64,000 nucleotides of DNA from G963662675 sp963662675 (GCA_963662675.2 CAXXHP010000001.1:372001-436000), one strand, 5' to 3'. Positions 1 through 8,224 are shown, counted from the stretch's first letter. Notes: a model not told the origin generated them from the sequence alone. Numbers and translations: made by a program.

Positions 1-1965
1 CATCCCTTTTACATTTGGAATCATCCCTTCTTCAATGTCAAGGCCTGTTATGTCGGTGTTGTTAACCCGAATCAATTCTGAAGGGTATTTGGCAACATCG
101 ATATTTAGATTGAGTTCTTCAGTGGTCTCTTCAATGTCATTACGGAAGCCGGTTTCTGATTTTGGCATTTCGGCGAGTTCATCTTCTGTGTTGTGTCGAG
201 GATCAAGGAATGATGCATACACTTTGCTCACAACCTCTTTAAAAACAGGGCCTGCAACCGATGAGCCGTAGTATTTTCCTTTTGGGCCAACGATCACTAC
301 TATTATTGAGTACTTGGGGTCATCAGCAGGGAAATAACCAGCAAATGAAGCTTGGTAGTTTTTCCGTCCATCTTTTGAATATCCTTCATTGTTGTATGCG
401 ACTTGTGCTGTCCCCGTTTTTCCTGCAATGGGGAAGTAAGGGTTGTTGAGCGATTTCCCAGTTCCGTCCAAACAAACACTTGCTAATAAGTCTTGTGCTT
501 TTTTTAACGTTTCACTGGAGCAGATTGATGGATTTAAAACTTCCGTTTTTAATTCTTTCAATAAAATTCCATTTTCTCTCACTTCTTTTACAAATTTGGG
601 TTTTATCATTTTCCCATTATTTGCAATTGCATTGTAAAACGTTAATGTTTGAAGTGGAGTTAGCTTGATTTCGTAACCATAAGATATCCAGGCTAGCGAT
701 GGCCCCCACCAATCTGAGTCCCCCGGATATTTAATGGTTGGTTCTCCCTCTCCTGCAAACCCAAGCCCCAAAGGTTTATTTAATCCAAAGTTGTAAATGC
801 GGTCAATATAGTCCTCTTCGTGTCCCTCGTAGTACTTTGTGATGATTTTGGCAACACCAACATTTGAGGAGAGTTCAAAGATTTCTTTCATGTTAAGTTT
901 CCCGTGTCCGCCGGATCCGTAATCGCTATCGTAGACCGTTTGTCCGCGGTAGTCCCACTTGCCCACTCCGGTGTCGAATACGTCGGCTGTGTCTACATAT
1001 CCGTGCTCCATGGCAACCATTAATGACATTAATTTAAAGGTGGAGCCAGGCTCACTGCAGCCGGCATGTCCAAGTGCATAATTATATGTCTCGGCATATG
1101 TGCCGTCTTTTTTGAGTCCAAGATTGGCAATGGCCTTAACCTCGCCGGTCTCGACTTCCATAACAACGGCAGTTCCCCATTCTGCTTGTGATGTTTGCAT
1201 TTGCGTCATCAGAGCATTTTGGGTAAAATCTTGAAGATTAACATTGATTGAGGTGATTATGTCTTGTCCGTCTTTGGGCTCTGTAATAGCCATGTCAACC
1301 CAGTGTCCGGAATAATTCCGTTTGAGTGCCAATCCATTTTCTCCGGCGAGGTAGCTCTCCATCAGTCCTTCTATTCCTGAGTACCCTACGTTTCCATGTA
1401 TGCCTCCATAGGCTCCTTTGTTCAATGTTCCTATGGTTCTACTGGCCATGTCTCCATGAGGCATTATTCGTTCGCTTTCTCCAACAACAATAAGTCCTGA
1501 GCCAAAATGTGATTTACTCATCATCTCTAGTCGTTTGAATTGTTGGAGTTGATTGTAGTTCACTTTTTCAGGGTAGATCAGGAACCAGCGATTGCCTGCT
1601 GAAAATGCTTTTTTGAGCCTTTGTTTAAACTGCGACTTGGAAATGTGAAAATGTTCAGCGATTTGTAGTGATAATTCATCAGCATCATCTGCGAATACTC
1701 GTTTCACGCGTGGTGCAGCTAAGTCCAGTCTTAATTCGTAATAGGGAATGGAGGTTGCAAGAATACTCCCATCGTCGGCACAAACATTTCCTCTTTGTGC
1801 CTGTATCTCTGATGTGTTATTTTTTAGATCAGTAGCTATCTGTTCCCATTTTCCGGTATCAACAGATTGGATCATGAATATTTTTGACACAATAATTACT
1901 CCCAGCAATGCTGCAAGGAAGTAAATGATGCCAAAACGGAATGTTATGTCTTTCCTAATCTCCAT
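1..1965 (-). CDS. ftsI: Division-specific peptidoglycan transpeptidase (FtsI/PBP3 type), C-terminus cut by the window edge
   Basis: Reading from the ATG at 1965, the frame stays open to base 1, giving 655 visible residues with no stop, so the gene continues past the window. It begins with a short cytoplasmic tail and one membrane anchor (about residues 11-30), followed by the pedestal domain and a transpeptidase domain. All three penicillin-binding motifs are present: STFK with the catalytic serine at 308, SSN at 366-368 and KTG at 516-518. The last visible residues (GMIPNVKGM) look like the start of a PASTA domain, usual for FtsI of Bacteroidota. FtsI cross-links septal peptidoglycan in the divisome. 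It lies 9 bases after ftsL in the mraZ-rsmH-ftsL-ftsI operon. Assignment is secure from motifs plus context; the exact C-terminus is unknown. Confidence 0.95.
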   Translation of the reverse strand, partial: MEIRKDITFRFGIIYFLAALLGVIIVSKIFMIQSVDTGKWEQIATDLKNNTSEIQAQRGNVCADDGSILATSIPYYELRLDLAAPRVKRVFADDADELSLQIAEHFHISKSQFKQRLKKAFSAGNRWFLIYPEKVNYNQLQQFKRLEMMSKSHFGSGLIVVGESERIMPHGDMASRTIGTLNKGAYGGIHGNVGYSGIEGLMESYLAGENGLALKRNYSGHWVDMAITEPKDGQDIITSINVNLQDFTQNALMTQMQTSQAEWGTAVVMEVETGEVKAIANLGLKKDGTYAETYNYALGHAGCSEPGSTFKLMSLMVAMEHGYVDTADVFDTGVGKWDYRGQTVYDSDYGSGGHGKLNMKEIFELSSNVGVAKIITKYYEGHEEDYIDRIYNFGLNKPLGLGFAGEGEPTIKYPGDSDWWGPSLAWISYGYEIKLTPLQTLTFYNAIANNGKMIKPKFVKEVRENGILLKELKTEVLNPSICSSETLKKAQDLLASVCLDGTGKSLNNPYFPIAGKTGTAQVAYNNEGYSKDGRKNYQASFAGYFPADDPKYSIIVVIVGPKGKYYGSSVAGPVFKEVVSKVYASFLDPRHNTEDELAEMPKSETGFRNDIEETTEELNLNIDVAKYPSELIRVNNTDITGLDIEEGMIPNVKGM

Positions 1966-1974
1966 GTATTATTC

Positions 1975-2337
1975 CTAGTCCAGTTTTTCGACTTTAATTT
2001 TTCGTGCAGGCTCTTCCGATTCTATTAGTTTAAGCCCACTTTGTTTTACCCTGTTTGTTACTTCTGAAGGTCTGTTTATGTGCATCAATTCTGTTTCAAA
2101 AGTCACCGATTCTGCTTTCAGTTCTTTTAATGAATCCTGAATTGTTTCTATTTCGCGTATCGTTTTTTCTGAGCAGTACCGATTCGTGATCATCAGAATT
2201 CCCAGAAGCACTAAAAAGAAGACAAAAGGCATTTGTTTCATAACCTTTTCGCTTGCAAGCAAGTTTCCCCCTAGAAAAGATTTTATGCTCGTTTTCCGGA
2301 GTTTGGGTTTCTCTTTTGGTGGGGCTTCTTCTTTCAT
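1975..2337 (-). CDS. ftsL: FtsL-like divisome protein
   Basis: A 120-residue protein with a basic cytoplasmic N-terminus (about residues 1-34), one transmembrane helix (about 35-54, FVFFLVLLGILMI) and a periplasmic stretch with heptad-like leucine/isoleucine spacing that suggests a coiled coil. That is the FtsL architecture: a bitopic protein that bridges FtsB/FtsQ-type partners with FtsW/FtsI. Sequence identity in this family is always weak, so the call rests on topology and position between rsmH and ftsI. Its ATG overlaps the rsmH stop by four bases, indicating translational coupling. Confidence 0.85.
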   Translation of the reverse strand: MKEEAPPKEKPKLRKTSIKSFLGGNLLASEKVMKQMPFVFFLVLLGILMITNRYCSEKTIREIETIQDSLKELKAESVTFETELMHINRPSEVTNRVKQSGLKLIESEEPARKIKVEKLD

Positions 2338-3236
2338 GCTTTTTCGGCTATCCGTAGTTTTGCACTTCTCGCTCTTGGGTTTATTCCAATTTCATCATCG
2401 TTAGCTATAATGACCTTGCGATTGATTGCCAGCAATGGTGTCTTTACATTTCCATAGAAATCTTTGTCCTGTTTGCCTTCGAAATTCCCTGAGCGAATAA
2501 AGTTCTTCACCAATCGATCTTCTAGTGAGTGGTAGGTGATTACGACTAACCTCCCACCTGGCTTTAGCAGTTCGGCTGACTGTACTAAGAACTCTTTTAG
2601 CACATCCAATTCTCCATTTGTTTCAATGCGTAAGGCCTGAAATACTTTTGCTAAATATTTAGATTCATTTTTTTTAGAAACACAGGTGCTAATTATCTCC
2701 TTGAATTGGTCAATTGTTTTGATGGGGTGAAGTTGTCGGCCTTCTATGACTTGTCTTGTTAGACGACGAGCATTGTCTATTTCTCCATAATCTTTGAATA
2801 CACGAAAAAGCGTGTTTTCATCGTATTCATTTACAATGTCGGATGCTGTCTTTGTCGCATTTCTATTCATCCGCATATCCAGATCTCCGGAGAATCGAAA
2901 AGAGAAACCCCGTTCTGCAACATCGAAATCATGCGATGAAACGCCCAAGTCAGCCAAAATACCATCTACTTTTTCTACTTGGTAGTAGCGTAGAAAGTGT
3001 TGAATGTACTTAAAGTTGTGACGAATGAAATAAAAGCGCGAGTCTTTGAATGCATTGGCAGCAGCATCCTCGTCCTGATCGAACCCGAAAAGTCGACCGG
3101 AAGGTAGATTGTTCAGGATTTCTCGTGAATGGCCACCGCCTCCAAAGGTGACATCTACGTAGTCTCCATCCTCTTGAATGTTGAGTCCTTTTATACTTTC
3201 ATTCAATAAAACCGGTATGTGATAAGGTTGTTCCAC
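2334..3236 (-). CDS. rsmH: 16S rRNA (cytosine-1402 N4) methyltransferase RsmH (MraW)
   Basis: A 300-residue protein of normal RsmH length. The SAM-binding glycine-rich loop appears near residues 28-36 (VTFGGGGHS), and the family signatures GILADLGVSSHDFD and VVITYHSLEDRLVK are visible, as is the C-terminal NPRARSAKLR. It methylates C1402 of 16S rRNA in the decoding centre. The start codon is GTG at 3236, overlapping the mraZ stop by one base. A GGAGG at about 3245-3249, inside the mraZ end, sits at a good distance and supports this non-ATG start. It is the second gene of the dcw cluster. Confidence 0.97.
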   Translation of the reverse strand: MEQPYHIPVLLNESIKGLNIQEDGDYVDVTFGGGGHSREILNNLPSGRLFGFDQDEDAAANAFKDSRFYFIRHNFKYIQHFLRYYQVEKVDGILADLGVSSHDFDVAERGFSFRFSGDLDMRMNRNATKTASDIVNEYDENTLFRVFKDYGEIDNARRLTRQVIEGRQLHPIKTIDQFKEIISTCVSKKNESKYLAKVFQALRIETNGELDVLKEFLVQSAELLKPGGRLVVITYHSLEDRLVKNFIRSGNFEGKQDKDFYGNVKTPLLAINRKVIIANDDEIGINPRARSAKLRIAEKA

Positions 3237-3694
3237 TATAGTTCCTCCAGATTTCCAAAATGCTTATCAAATAATTCTCCATATCCACCCATCGATCCCA
3301 GATAGGTCTCGTATTCATTGTTGTCCCACAGTCGGATGCGATCTCCTTGTCCTACAAATATCACCTCGCGGGTGATGTTTGTTCTCTCCAGAAAGTTATT
3401 TGGCATATTTATCCTGCAGCTATCAGGAACCTGAATGATTTTGAAACTCCGGTAGATTAAGTCAAGAAGGCGGCTCTGTTCGCGGTTGTTTCGGTTTAGT
3501 TTTGTTTTAAGGTAGGCTAGTCTCTTTTCCCAAATCTCGATTGGGTAAATGTTAAGGCATTTCTCATACGGATCCAGCTCGATGGCCAGTTGGCCTCCGG
3601 GAATCTTGCCCCCCATCTCGTTTTTATAGTCGACAGGCAGTACAACTCTTCCTTTTTCATCGAATGTTGCTTTTTTTTCTGCTGAGAAGTCCAT
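3236..3694 (-). CDS. mraZ: Transcriptional regulator MraZ
   Basis: A two-fold SpoVT-AbrB/MraZ protein of 152 residues from the ATG at 3694 (MDFSAEKKATFDEKGRVVLP). MraZ binds direct repeats in front of its own operon and controls the dcw cluster. The frame extends upstream to another ATG at 3760, but that codon lies inside the 10-bp repeat array thought to be the operator, and the extra 22 residues do not resemble the family. I therefore take 3694, which also gives the usual length of about 150 residues. The characteristic IPGGQLAIELDPYEKCLNIYP segment is close to MraZ of other Bacteroidota. Confidence 0.95.
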   Translation of the reverse strand: MDFSAEKKATFDEKGRVVLPVDYKNEMGGKIPGGQLAIELDPYEKCLNIYPIEIWEKRLAYLKTKLNRNNREQSRLLDLIYRSFKIIQVPDSCRINMPNNFLERTNITREVIFVGQGDRIRLWDNNEYETYLGSMGGYGELFDKHFGNLEEL

Positions 3695-3994
3695 GTATTT
3701 AATGCCTATTTTCAATCGTAAAAATACTAAATTCTTTTTCAAAAAGCCATATTCAGTCACATTCAGTCACATTTTTCCACTTTTGTATATTGGCCTTGGT
3801 GTTTATTTCTTGTTGATAACGTTGTTTGTAATGTTGTCGTGTGGCTGTAATGAGCTTTAAATGAGTGCTATGTGGGGTGTGTGTTAGTTCTTAACAGTCG
3901 TTAGTAAGTTGAGTGGGTGTGAAAAAACACAAGGCTCTTTCGTTTGGGTATTCCACTTCGCATTAATTTTTCTATTTTTCGGACAAAATAATGA
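3695..3994. other. Divergent intergenic region between mraZ and the glycine-lipid acyltransferase gene
   Basis: 300 bp separating the dcw operon (minus) from the acyltransferase gene (plus). It holds the MraZ repeat array at its left end. On the plus strand near 3972 a TATTTTTC resembles the -7 element TAnnTTTG with one mismatch and could serve the rightward gene. No coding signal or RNA structure seen in the rest. Confidence 0.5.
3741..3780 (-). promoter_or_regulatory. Probable MraZ operator: four 10-bp direct repeat units
   Basis: Read on the minus strand, 3780 to 3741 consists of four contiguous 10-base units: GTGGAAAAAT, GTGACTGAAT, GTGACTGAAT and ATGGCTTTTT. The second and third are identical and the outer two keep a TGG core. 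Characterised MraZ proteins recognise short G-rich direct repeats with a 10-bp period just upstream of mraZ, which is exactly this geometry and location (47 bp before the chosen mraZ start). Binding is inferred, not shown. Confidence 0.7.
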
Positions 3995-4834
3995 ATGATG
4001 ACAGAAGGATCTTCAAAGGGTTTCCCCCCAATTAATATAAAAGCGTTATTTAAGGAGAAGAATCCAAAAATGGCCAGGCTTTTACCCGGATTTGTTTATC
4101 GGTACATCACTCGGATTATGCATATTCCTGAGGTGAATGAAATCATAGCAAAACATGGGGATTTACGAGGGATTGAATTTGCGAATAGTACCATAGATCA
4201 TTTTGGTGTTTCGCAGAAGGTTGTTGGTATTGAGAATATCCCAAAGGAAGGGCGGTTTATTTTTGCATCAAATCATCCCCTAGGTGGATTTGATGGGTTG
4301 CTTTTGATGAGTAATGTGTACAAAGCAAAAGGGGAGGTGCGTTTTTTGGTCAATGATATTTTGATGCAGATTCCTCAGTTGGGAGATGTTTTTGTGCCTT
4401 TAAATAAGCATGGTGGACACAGTCGCGATGTGGCAAGAATTATTCATGAGTATTATAGTTCGGATATTCAAATGTTGATTTTTCCGTCAGGGCTTGCCTC
4501 TCGAAAAGTCAAGGGGGAAGTTGTTGATCTTGAATGGAAAAAACACCTCATTCAAAAGTCTGTCGAATATCAAAGGGATGTCATCCCTGTTCATGTTAGT
4601 GGTCGAAATTCAGCCTTTTTTTATGCGTTTGCAAATATTCGCAAGTTCTTAGGAATTAAGTGGAACCTAGAGATGTTTTTTCTTTCTGATGAGACATTTA
4701 AACACAGAGGGCAGGAGTTTACAATCACTTTTGGAAAACCAATACCTTATCAGTTTTTTGATAAGAGTAAAACACAGAAAGAATGGGCTGAGTACGTGAG
4801 GAGTATTGTGTATACACTTCCTAAAAACGACTGA
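3995..4834 (+). CDS. glsA: Acyltransferase of the PlsC/OlsA type, probable glycine-lipid O-acyltransferase GlsA
   Basis: A 279-residue cytoplasmic-membrane-associated acyltransferase. The catalytic motif reads NHPLGGFD (residues 93-100), an H-x5-D form seen in the subfamily near OlsA/GlsA, where classical PlsC has H-x4-D. A substrate-binding segment IFPSGLASR follows near residue 166. The next gene is an OlsB-like GNAT acyltransferase. In Bacteroides thetaiotaomicron a gene pair of this kind (glsB, glsA) makes glycine lipids: GlsB N-acylates glycine and GlsA adds the second, ester-linked fatty acid. By analogy this enzyme O-acylates the hydroxy group of N-acylglycine. A general lysophosphatidate acyltransferase role is the alternative, but the pairing argues for the aminolipid pathway. 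Two tandem ATGs (3995, 3998) make the exact start ambiguous by one codon. Confidence 0.8.
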   Translation: MMTEGSSKGFPPINIKALFKEKNPKMARLLPGFVYRYITRIMHIPEVNEIIAKHGDLRGIEFANSTIDHFGVSQKVVGIENIPKEGRFIFASNHPLGGFDGLLLMSNVYKAKGEVRFLVNDILMQIPQLGDVFVPLNKHGGHSRDVARIIHEYYSSDIQMLIFPSGLASRKVKGEVVDLEWKKHLIQKSVEYQRDVIPVHVSGRNSAFFYAFANIRKFLGIKWNLEMFFLSDETFKHRGQEFTITFGKPIPYQFFDKSKTQKEWAEYVRSIVYTLPKND

Positions 4835-4879
4835 GTTAAAATAGAATGCGTGAAGAAACAAATCTAAATTATTTTTTTT

Positions 4880-4887
4880 TAGCTTTG
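4880..4887 (+). promoter_or_regulatory. Possible -7 promoter element (TAGCTTTG) before glsB
   Basis: Matches the Bacteroidota -7 consensus TAnnTTTG, 27 bases before the glsB ATG. No convincing TTTG lies at the -33 position, so this may be a weak internal promoter in addition to read-through from glsA. Confidence 0.4.
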
Positions 4888-4914
4888 TAGTCCAATAAAA
4901 TTTAGTAGAGTAAC

Positions 4915-5871
4915 ATGAAAGATATTGCTGCACCTGTAGCTAAAGAAGCGATTCTCGCTGAGCTTACGACAGAAAAGCTACTTAGGAAAACCAACAAGGG
5001 GGGCAACGAAATATATGTGGTTACTTACCATGATTCTCCGAATATTTTACATGAAATAGGTCGACTTAGAGAGATTACTTTTCGTGATGCCGGTGGAGGC
5101 ACAGGGAAGGATCTAGACATTGACCAATATGATACTTGCGAAAATCCATATAAACAACTGATAGTTTGGGATCCAGATGCTCAGGAAATTCTGGGTGGCT
5201 ATCGGTATATTTTATGTGAAGGACTTGCAATAGATGAGAATGGGGAGGTTGAGTCAGCTACATCGCGTTTGTTTCACTTTTCGAAAGAATTTATAGAACA
5301 GTATATGCCTTATACCCTTGAGTTAGGGCGGTCGTTTGTTCAGCCCGTTTATCAGTCGAGTAAGGCTGGAGCCAAGGCTCTTTTTGCACTTGATAATTTA
5401 TGGGATGGACTGGGAGCGTTGATTGTTGATCATCCTGAGATGAAGTATTTCTTTGGGAAGGTTACGATGTATACTCATTTTAATACAGAAGCCCGAAATC
5501 TGATTCAATATTTCTTTCTGAAATATTTCCGGGATCATGATAATCTGGTCTATCCTAAAAAGCCAATGGATATGGGGATGGATATGGATGCTCTGGGGAA
5601 GATATTTAACGGAGGTTCTTATAAGGAGGATTACAAGATATTAAGCCAGCAGGTTCGTGAGTTTGGGGAAAATATTCCTCCACTTATTAATGCATATATG
5701 AATCTGAGTCCTTCAATGAAAACCTTTGGGACAGTTTTGAATGACCGTTTTGGAGATGTTGAGGAGACAGGTATTATTGTGACAATAAAAGATATATATG
5801 AGGCGAAAAAGGATCGTCATATTGAGACGTATATCAGAAGTAAGGATGATATTTTCCCGGAAGTCAAATAG
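4915..5871 (+). CDS. glsB: GNAT-fold N-acyltransferase, probable glycine N-acyltransferase GlsB
   Basis: A 318-residue protein of the OlsB/hemolysin-like GNAT group (Acetyltransf_5 type), often labelled hemolysin or GNAT acetyltransferase. Family landmarks are the RLREITFRDAGGGTGKDLDID block (about residues 43-63), the beta-strand ILGGYRYIL and LELGRSFVQPVYQ. It is expected to transfer a 3-hydroxy fatty acid from acyl carrier protein to the amino group of glycine, the first step in glycine-lipid synthesis. It lies 80 bases downstream of the O-acyltransferase gene on the same strand and is followed by a hairpin terminator, so the two form a small unit. The substrate (glycine rather than ornithine) is inferred from its phylum and cannot be read from the sequence. 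Confidence 0.8.
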   Translation: MKDIAAPVAKEAILAELTTEKLLRKTNKGGNEIYVVTYHDSPNILHEIGRLREITFRDAGGGTGKDLDIDQYDTCENPYKQLIVWDPDAQEILGGYRYILCEGLAIDENGEVESATSRLFHFSKEFIEQYMPYTLELGRSFVQPVYQSSKAGAKALFALDNLWDGLGALIVDHPEMKYFFGKVTMYTHFNTEARNLIQYFFLKYFRDHDNLVYPKKPMDMGMDMDALGKIFNGGSYKEDYKILSQQVREFGENIPPLINAYMNLSPSMKTFGTVLNDRFGDVEETGIIVTIKDIYEAKKDRHIETYIRSKDDIFPEVK

Positions 5872-5894
5872 CTTCTTGTGAATAAATAAAGGAG

Positions 5895-5940
5895 AACCCT
5901 AATTTTGAGTCTTAAGGATCAAGGTTAGGGTTTTTCTTTT
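5895..5940 (+). terminator. Rho-independent terminator after glsB
   Basis: Inverted repeat AACCCTAA (5895-5902) and TTAGGGTT (5925-5932) with a 22-base loop, followed by a T-rich run. It sits between the convergent glsB and O-methyltransferase genes and could act in both directions. Confidence 0.65.
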
Positions 5941-5947
5941 GTGCGCA

Positions 5948-6586
5948 TTAATTTTTCCGGATTAACATGAGTCCATCCCTGATAGGGAGAATGACTTGAC
6001 TAACGCGTTTGTCATTTTTGATCTTCTCGTTGAATTGTATGATATTGAGGGTTTGTTCGTCTCTTGGATCGGGATCTTCAACTACTTTTCCGCTCCATAG
6101 AATATTGTCTGCAAGAAGAAATCCGCCAGAGTTGACATTTTCGAAAACAAGGTCAAAATAATGGCTGTATTCGCGTTTGTCTCCATCCATAAAGACTAAG
6201 TCGTATTTTTCTTTTATTGTTGGTATAATAGTGCAGGCATCTCCAGTGTGTTGGGTGATGGTATCAGACAAGCCCGCTTTTTCGAAATATTTTTTGGAGA
6301 TATGTTCCAATTCGTCATTTATTTCAATGGTGTGAAGTTTTCCGCCTTGTCTTAATCCTTTTGCTAAGCAAATTGCAGAATATCCGGTAAATGTCCCAAT
6401 CTCTAAGATACATTTAGGTTGAATCATTTTGCTGAGCATTTCCAGAATTTTTCCTTGCAAATGTCCAGACAGCATGCGAGGACGGAGAACATGAAGATTC
6501 GTTTCCCTATCGAGTTCTCTGAGGATTTCATCTTCCTCTTCTGTATGGTTTAATATGTATCTGTCAAGCTCAACCTTCTTATTCAT
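5948..6586 (-). CDS. Class I SAM-dependent O-methyltransferase (family 3, YrrM/TrmR-like)
   Basis: A 212-residue methyltransferase. The SAM-binding motif I is at about residues 61-70 (LEIGTFTGYS), the acidic motif at VFMDGDKREY, and a metal-site-like LLADNILWSGKV follows. This is the cation-dependent COMT-like family. Bacillus YrrM/TrmR of the same family methylates 5-hydroxyuridine at the wobble position of tRNA, while other members act on catechols or caffeoyl-CoA, so the substrate is not settled here. Its ATG at 6586 overlaps the end of the upstream M16 peptidase gene by eight bases, so the two are co-transcribed and probably translationally coupled. Confidence 0.85.
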   Translation of the reverse strand: MNKKVELDRYILNHTEEEDEILRELDRETNLHVLRPRMLSGHLQGKILEMLSKMIQPKCILEIGTFTGYSAICLAKGLRQGGKLHTIEINDELEHISKKYFEKAGLSDTITQHTGDACTIIPTIKEKYDLVFMDGDKREYSHYFDLVFENVNSGGFLLADNILWSGKVVEDPDPRDEQTLNIIQFNEKIKNDKRVSQVILPIRDGLMLIRKN

Positions 6587-7808
6587 AAATTAATGTGCTC
6601 AGTGATTTTTCGTCCAAAATTTCGTTCGCAATTTCCATGATCATTTCGCTAGTGATGCTTTCTATTTTTTTATAGATAAAAGGCAAGCTATCTATTTTGT
6701 TGTATAATAAGAAGCTTTTTCCCAGAGTGAGCATCAAATCATCTCTGTTTTCGCTGGAAATGGCTATTTGTCCAATAAGTTGTTTTTTTGCCTTGCTTAA
6801 CTGAAGGGTTCCTAGTTTTTTGTCTTGTAAAAGGCGAAATTCTTTTTTCACCAGTCTTATCGCTTTCTCTAGATTTTCTTTATCGGTGCCAAAATAGATG
6901 CTAAACTGGCCTGTGTCTGAAAAAGAAGTGTAGTTTGATTCCACGTTATAAGCCATTCCATTTCGCTCCCGTAGGCTGAGGTTTAATCTTGAATTCATGG
7001 ATTGACCTCCAAGGATATTGTTGAGAAGCACCATTCCCATTCTTTTTTCACTCTGGGCATTGTATGCAATATTCCCAATCATACAATGGGTTTGAAATGT
7101 GTCTTTATTTATACGTCTAAAGCCAGGGGTGTAATTGTTGAAAGCCTGTCTGTTCTGGGTTCTTAATTTGGTGGGCATCTTCCCGAAATATTTTTCAGCC
7201 AGAAGTAAAAAACGGTTAAATGGAATATTGCCTACAGAGCTTAGTGTCATTTCATCAGTGTGGTAGTTTCTTTCAATGAATTGGCTAATATTTTTCTTGT
7301 TAAAGGTTTTTATCAGTTCAGGGCTACCTAGTATGTTTCTGGCAATTGGATGTCCGTCAAAGAGAAGTTCGTCGAAATCGTCAAAAATTAATTCAGATGG
7401 ACTGTCCTTGTATGAGTTGATTTCTTCTATAACGACTTCTTTTTCCCGTTCAAGTTCGCGAGCGGGGAAGGTGCTGTTAGATATGATGTCGCTAATTAGC
7501 TCCATGCTTCGATCGTAATGCTCGTTCAAAAAAGTCGAATAAACTGCTGTTTCTTCTTTCGATGTGTATGCATTTAGCTCGCCTCCGACATCCTCAATCC
7601 TGCTGAGGATGTGATAGGCCTTTCTTTTTTTTGTTCCTTTAAAGATGATGTGCTCGATAAAATGTGCAATTCCTTGCTCTTCGGGCAGCTCATCACGCGA
7701 GCCTGTATTTAGTATTATGCCAAAATGAGCGGCCGGAGATTCCACCTGTTGGTGAATAATGCGGATGCCATTTGGTAATATGTGGGTGTTTATTTTCACG
7801 TTTTGCAA
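6579..7808 (-). CDS. M16-family zinc peptidase (pitrilysin/insulinase type, processing-peptidase-like)
   Basis: A protein of about 409 residues with the inverted zinc motif HFIEH at residues 49-53 and the downstream glutamate region EEINSYKDSPSE that completes the metal site. The second half has the inactive M16-C domain with RNGMAYNV. It resembles YmxG/PqqL-type single-subunit peptidases of about 410 residues. No signal peptide is visible, so it is probably cytoplasmic. The start is not ATG: TTG at 7808 and GTG at 7799 are the only options before the conserved HILPNGIRI segment. A -7 element at 7820-7827 puts the transcript start near 7814, leaving a leader of only 6 or 15 bases. The substrate is unknown. 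Confidence 0.88.
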   Translation of the reverse strand: MQNVKINTHILPNGIRIIHQQVESPAAHFGIILNTGSRDELPEEQGIAHFIEHIIFKGTKKRKAYHILSRIEDVGGELNAYTSKEETAVYSTFLNEHYDRSMELISDIISNSTFPARELEREKEVVIEEINSYKDSPSELIFDDFDELLFDGHPIARNILGSPELIKTFNKKNISQFIERNYHTDEMTLSSVGNIPFNRFLLLAEKYFGKMPTKLRTQNRQAFNNYTPGFRRINKDTFQTHCMIGNIAYNAQSEKRMGMVLLNNILGGQSMNSRLNLSLRERNGMAYNVESNYTSFSDTGQFSIYFGTDKENLEKAIRLVKKEFRLLQDKKLGTLQLSKAKKQLIGQIAISSENRDDLMLTLGKSFLLYNKIDSLPFIYKKIESITSEMIMEIANEILDEKSLSTLIYE

Positions 7809-7819
7809 TAATTGGAGTG

Positions 7820-7827
7820 CAAAAATA
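7820..7827 (-). promoter_or_regulatory. -7 promoter element (TATTTTTG) for the M16 peptidase operon
   Basis: Minus-strand TATTTTTG fits TAnnTTTG and lies 12 bases before the TTG start and 21 before the GTG start. No good -33 TTTG is visible. Confidence 0.5.
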
Positions 7828-7922
7828 GGAAACGCTTATTAATTTCCTATTGATAACTTAATGGAAAAGAAATAGTTTGAGAAAAGGTGTGATTTTTTTC
7901 TTAGAGAAGTAGTAAAATTTGT

Positions 7923-7952
7923 TTTGAGGTTTAAATTTTTGAGCTATATTTG
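7923..7952 (+). promoter_or_regulatory. Consensus promoter of tRNA-Phe
   Basis: TTTG at 7923-7926, an 18-base spacer, then TATATTTG at 7945-7952. Both elements match the Bacteroidota housekeeping promoter. Transcription would start about ten bases before the mature tRNA 5' end. Confidence 0.8.
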
Positions 7953-7970
7953 TCACCGCAAAAGCAACAC

Positions 7971-8043
7971 GGTGCCATAGCTCAGTTGGTAGAGCAATGG
8001 ACTGAAAATCCATGTGTCCCTGGTTCGATTCCAGGTGGCACCA
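7971..8043 (+). tRNA. tRNA-Phe (anticodon GAA)
   Basis: A 73-nt cloverleaf. The acceptor stem GGTGCCA pairs with TGGCACC, the D arm is GCTC/GAGC, the anticodon stem ATGGA/TCCAT encloses loop CTGAAAA with anticodon GAA at 8004-8006, and the T arm is CCTGG/CCAGG with TTCGATT. The discriminator A at 8043 is followed by CCG, so the 3' CCA is not fully encoded and must be added after transcription. Confidence 0.98.
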
Positions 8044-8056
8044 CCGCTAAAAAAAG

Positions 8057-8100
8057 AAACCCTTTGTGATTCTTGTAATCGCAAAGGGTTTTTTGCTTTT
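8057..8100 (+). terminator. Terminator after tRNA-Phe
   Basis: A long stem AACCCTTTGTGATT/AATCGCAAAGGGTT with a five-base loop and a following run of T residues; about 14 pairs including one G-T. Located 14 bases after the tRNA. Confidence 0.9.
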
Positions 8101-8180
8101 AGATAAAATTGGATGAAGGGTTGATCGTTGGGTCACTTCGGATCAATTTATTAATTGATCTATCTTTTTCTGGGCGAGAT

Positions 8181-8222
8181 GTAATAAAAAGAAAAGGGAC
8201 AGATATTTAAATCTGTCCCTTT
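8181..8222 (-). terminator. Terminator after tRNA-Met
   Basis: A perfect 12-bp stem (8193-8204 with 8211-8222), six-base loop, followed on the minus strand by TCTTTTTATT. It begins three bases after the encoded CCA of the tRNA on the minus strand. Confidence 0.9.
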
Positions 8223-8224
8223 CT

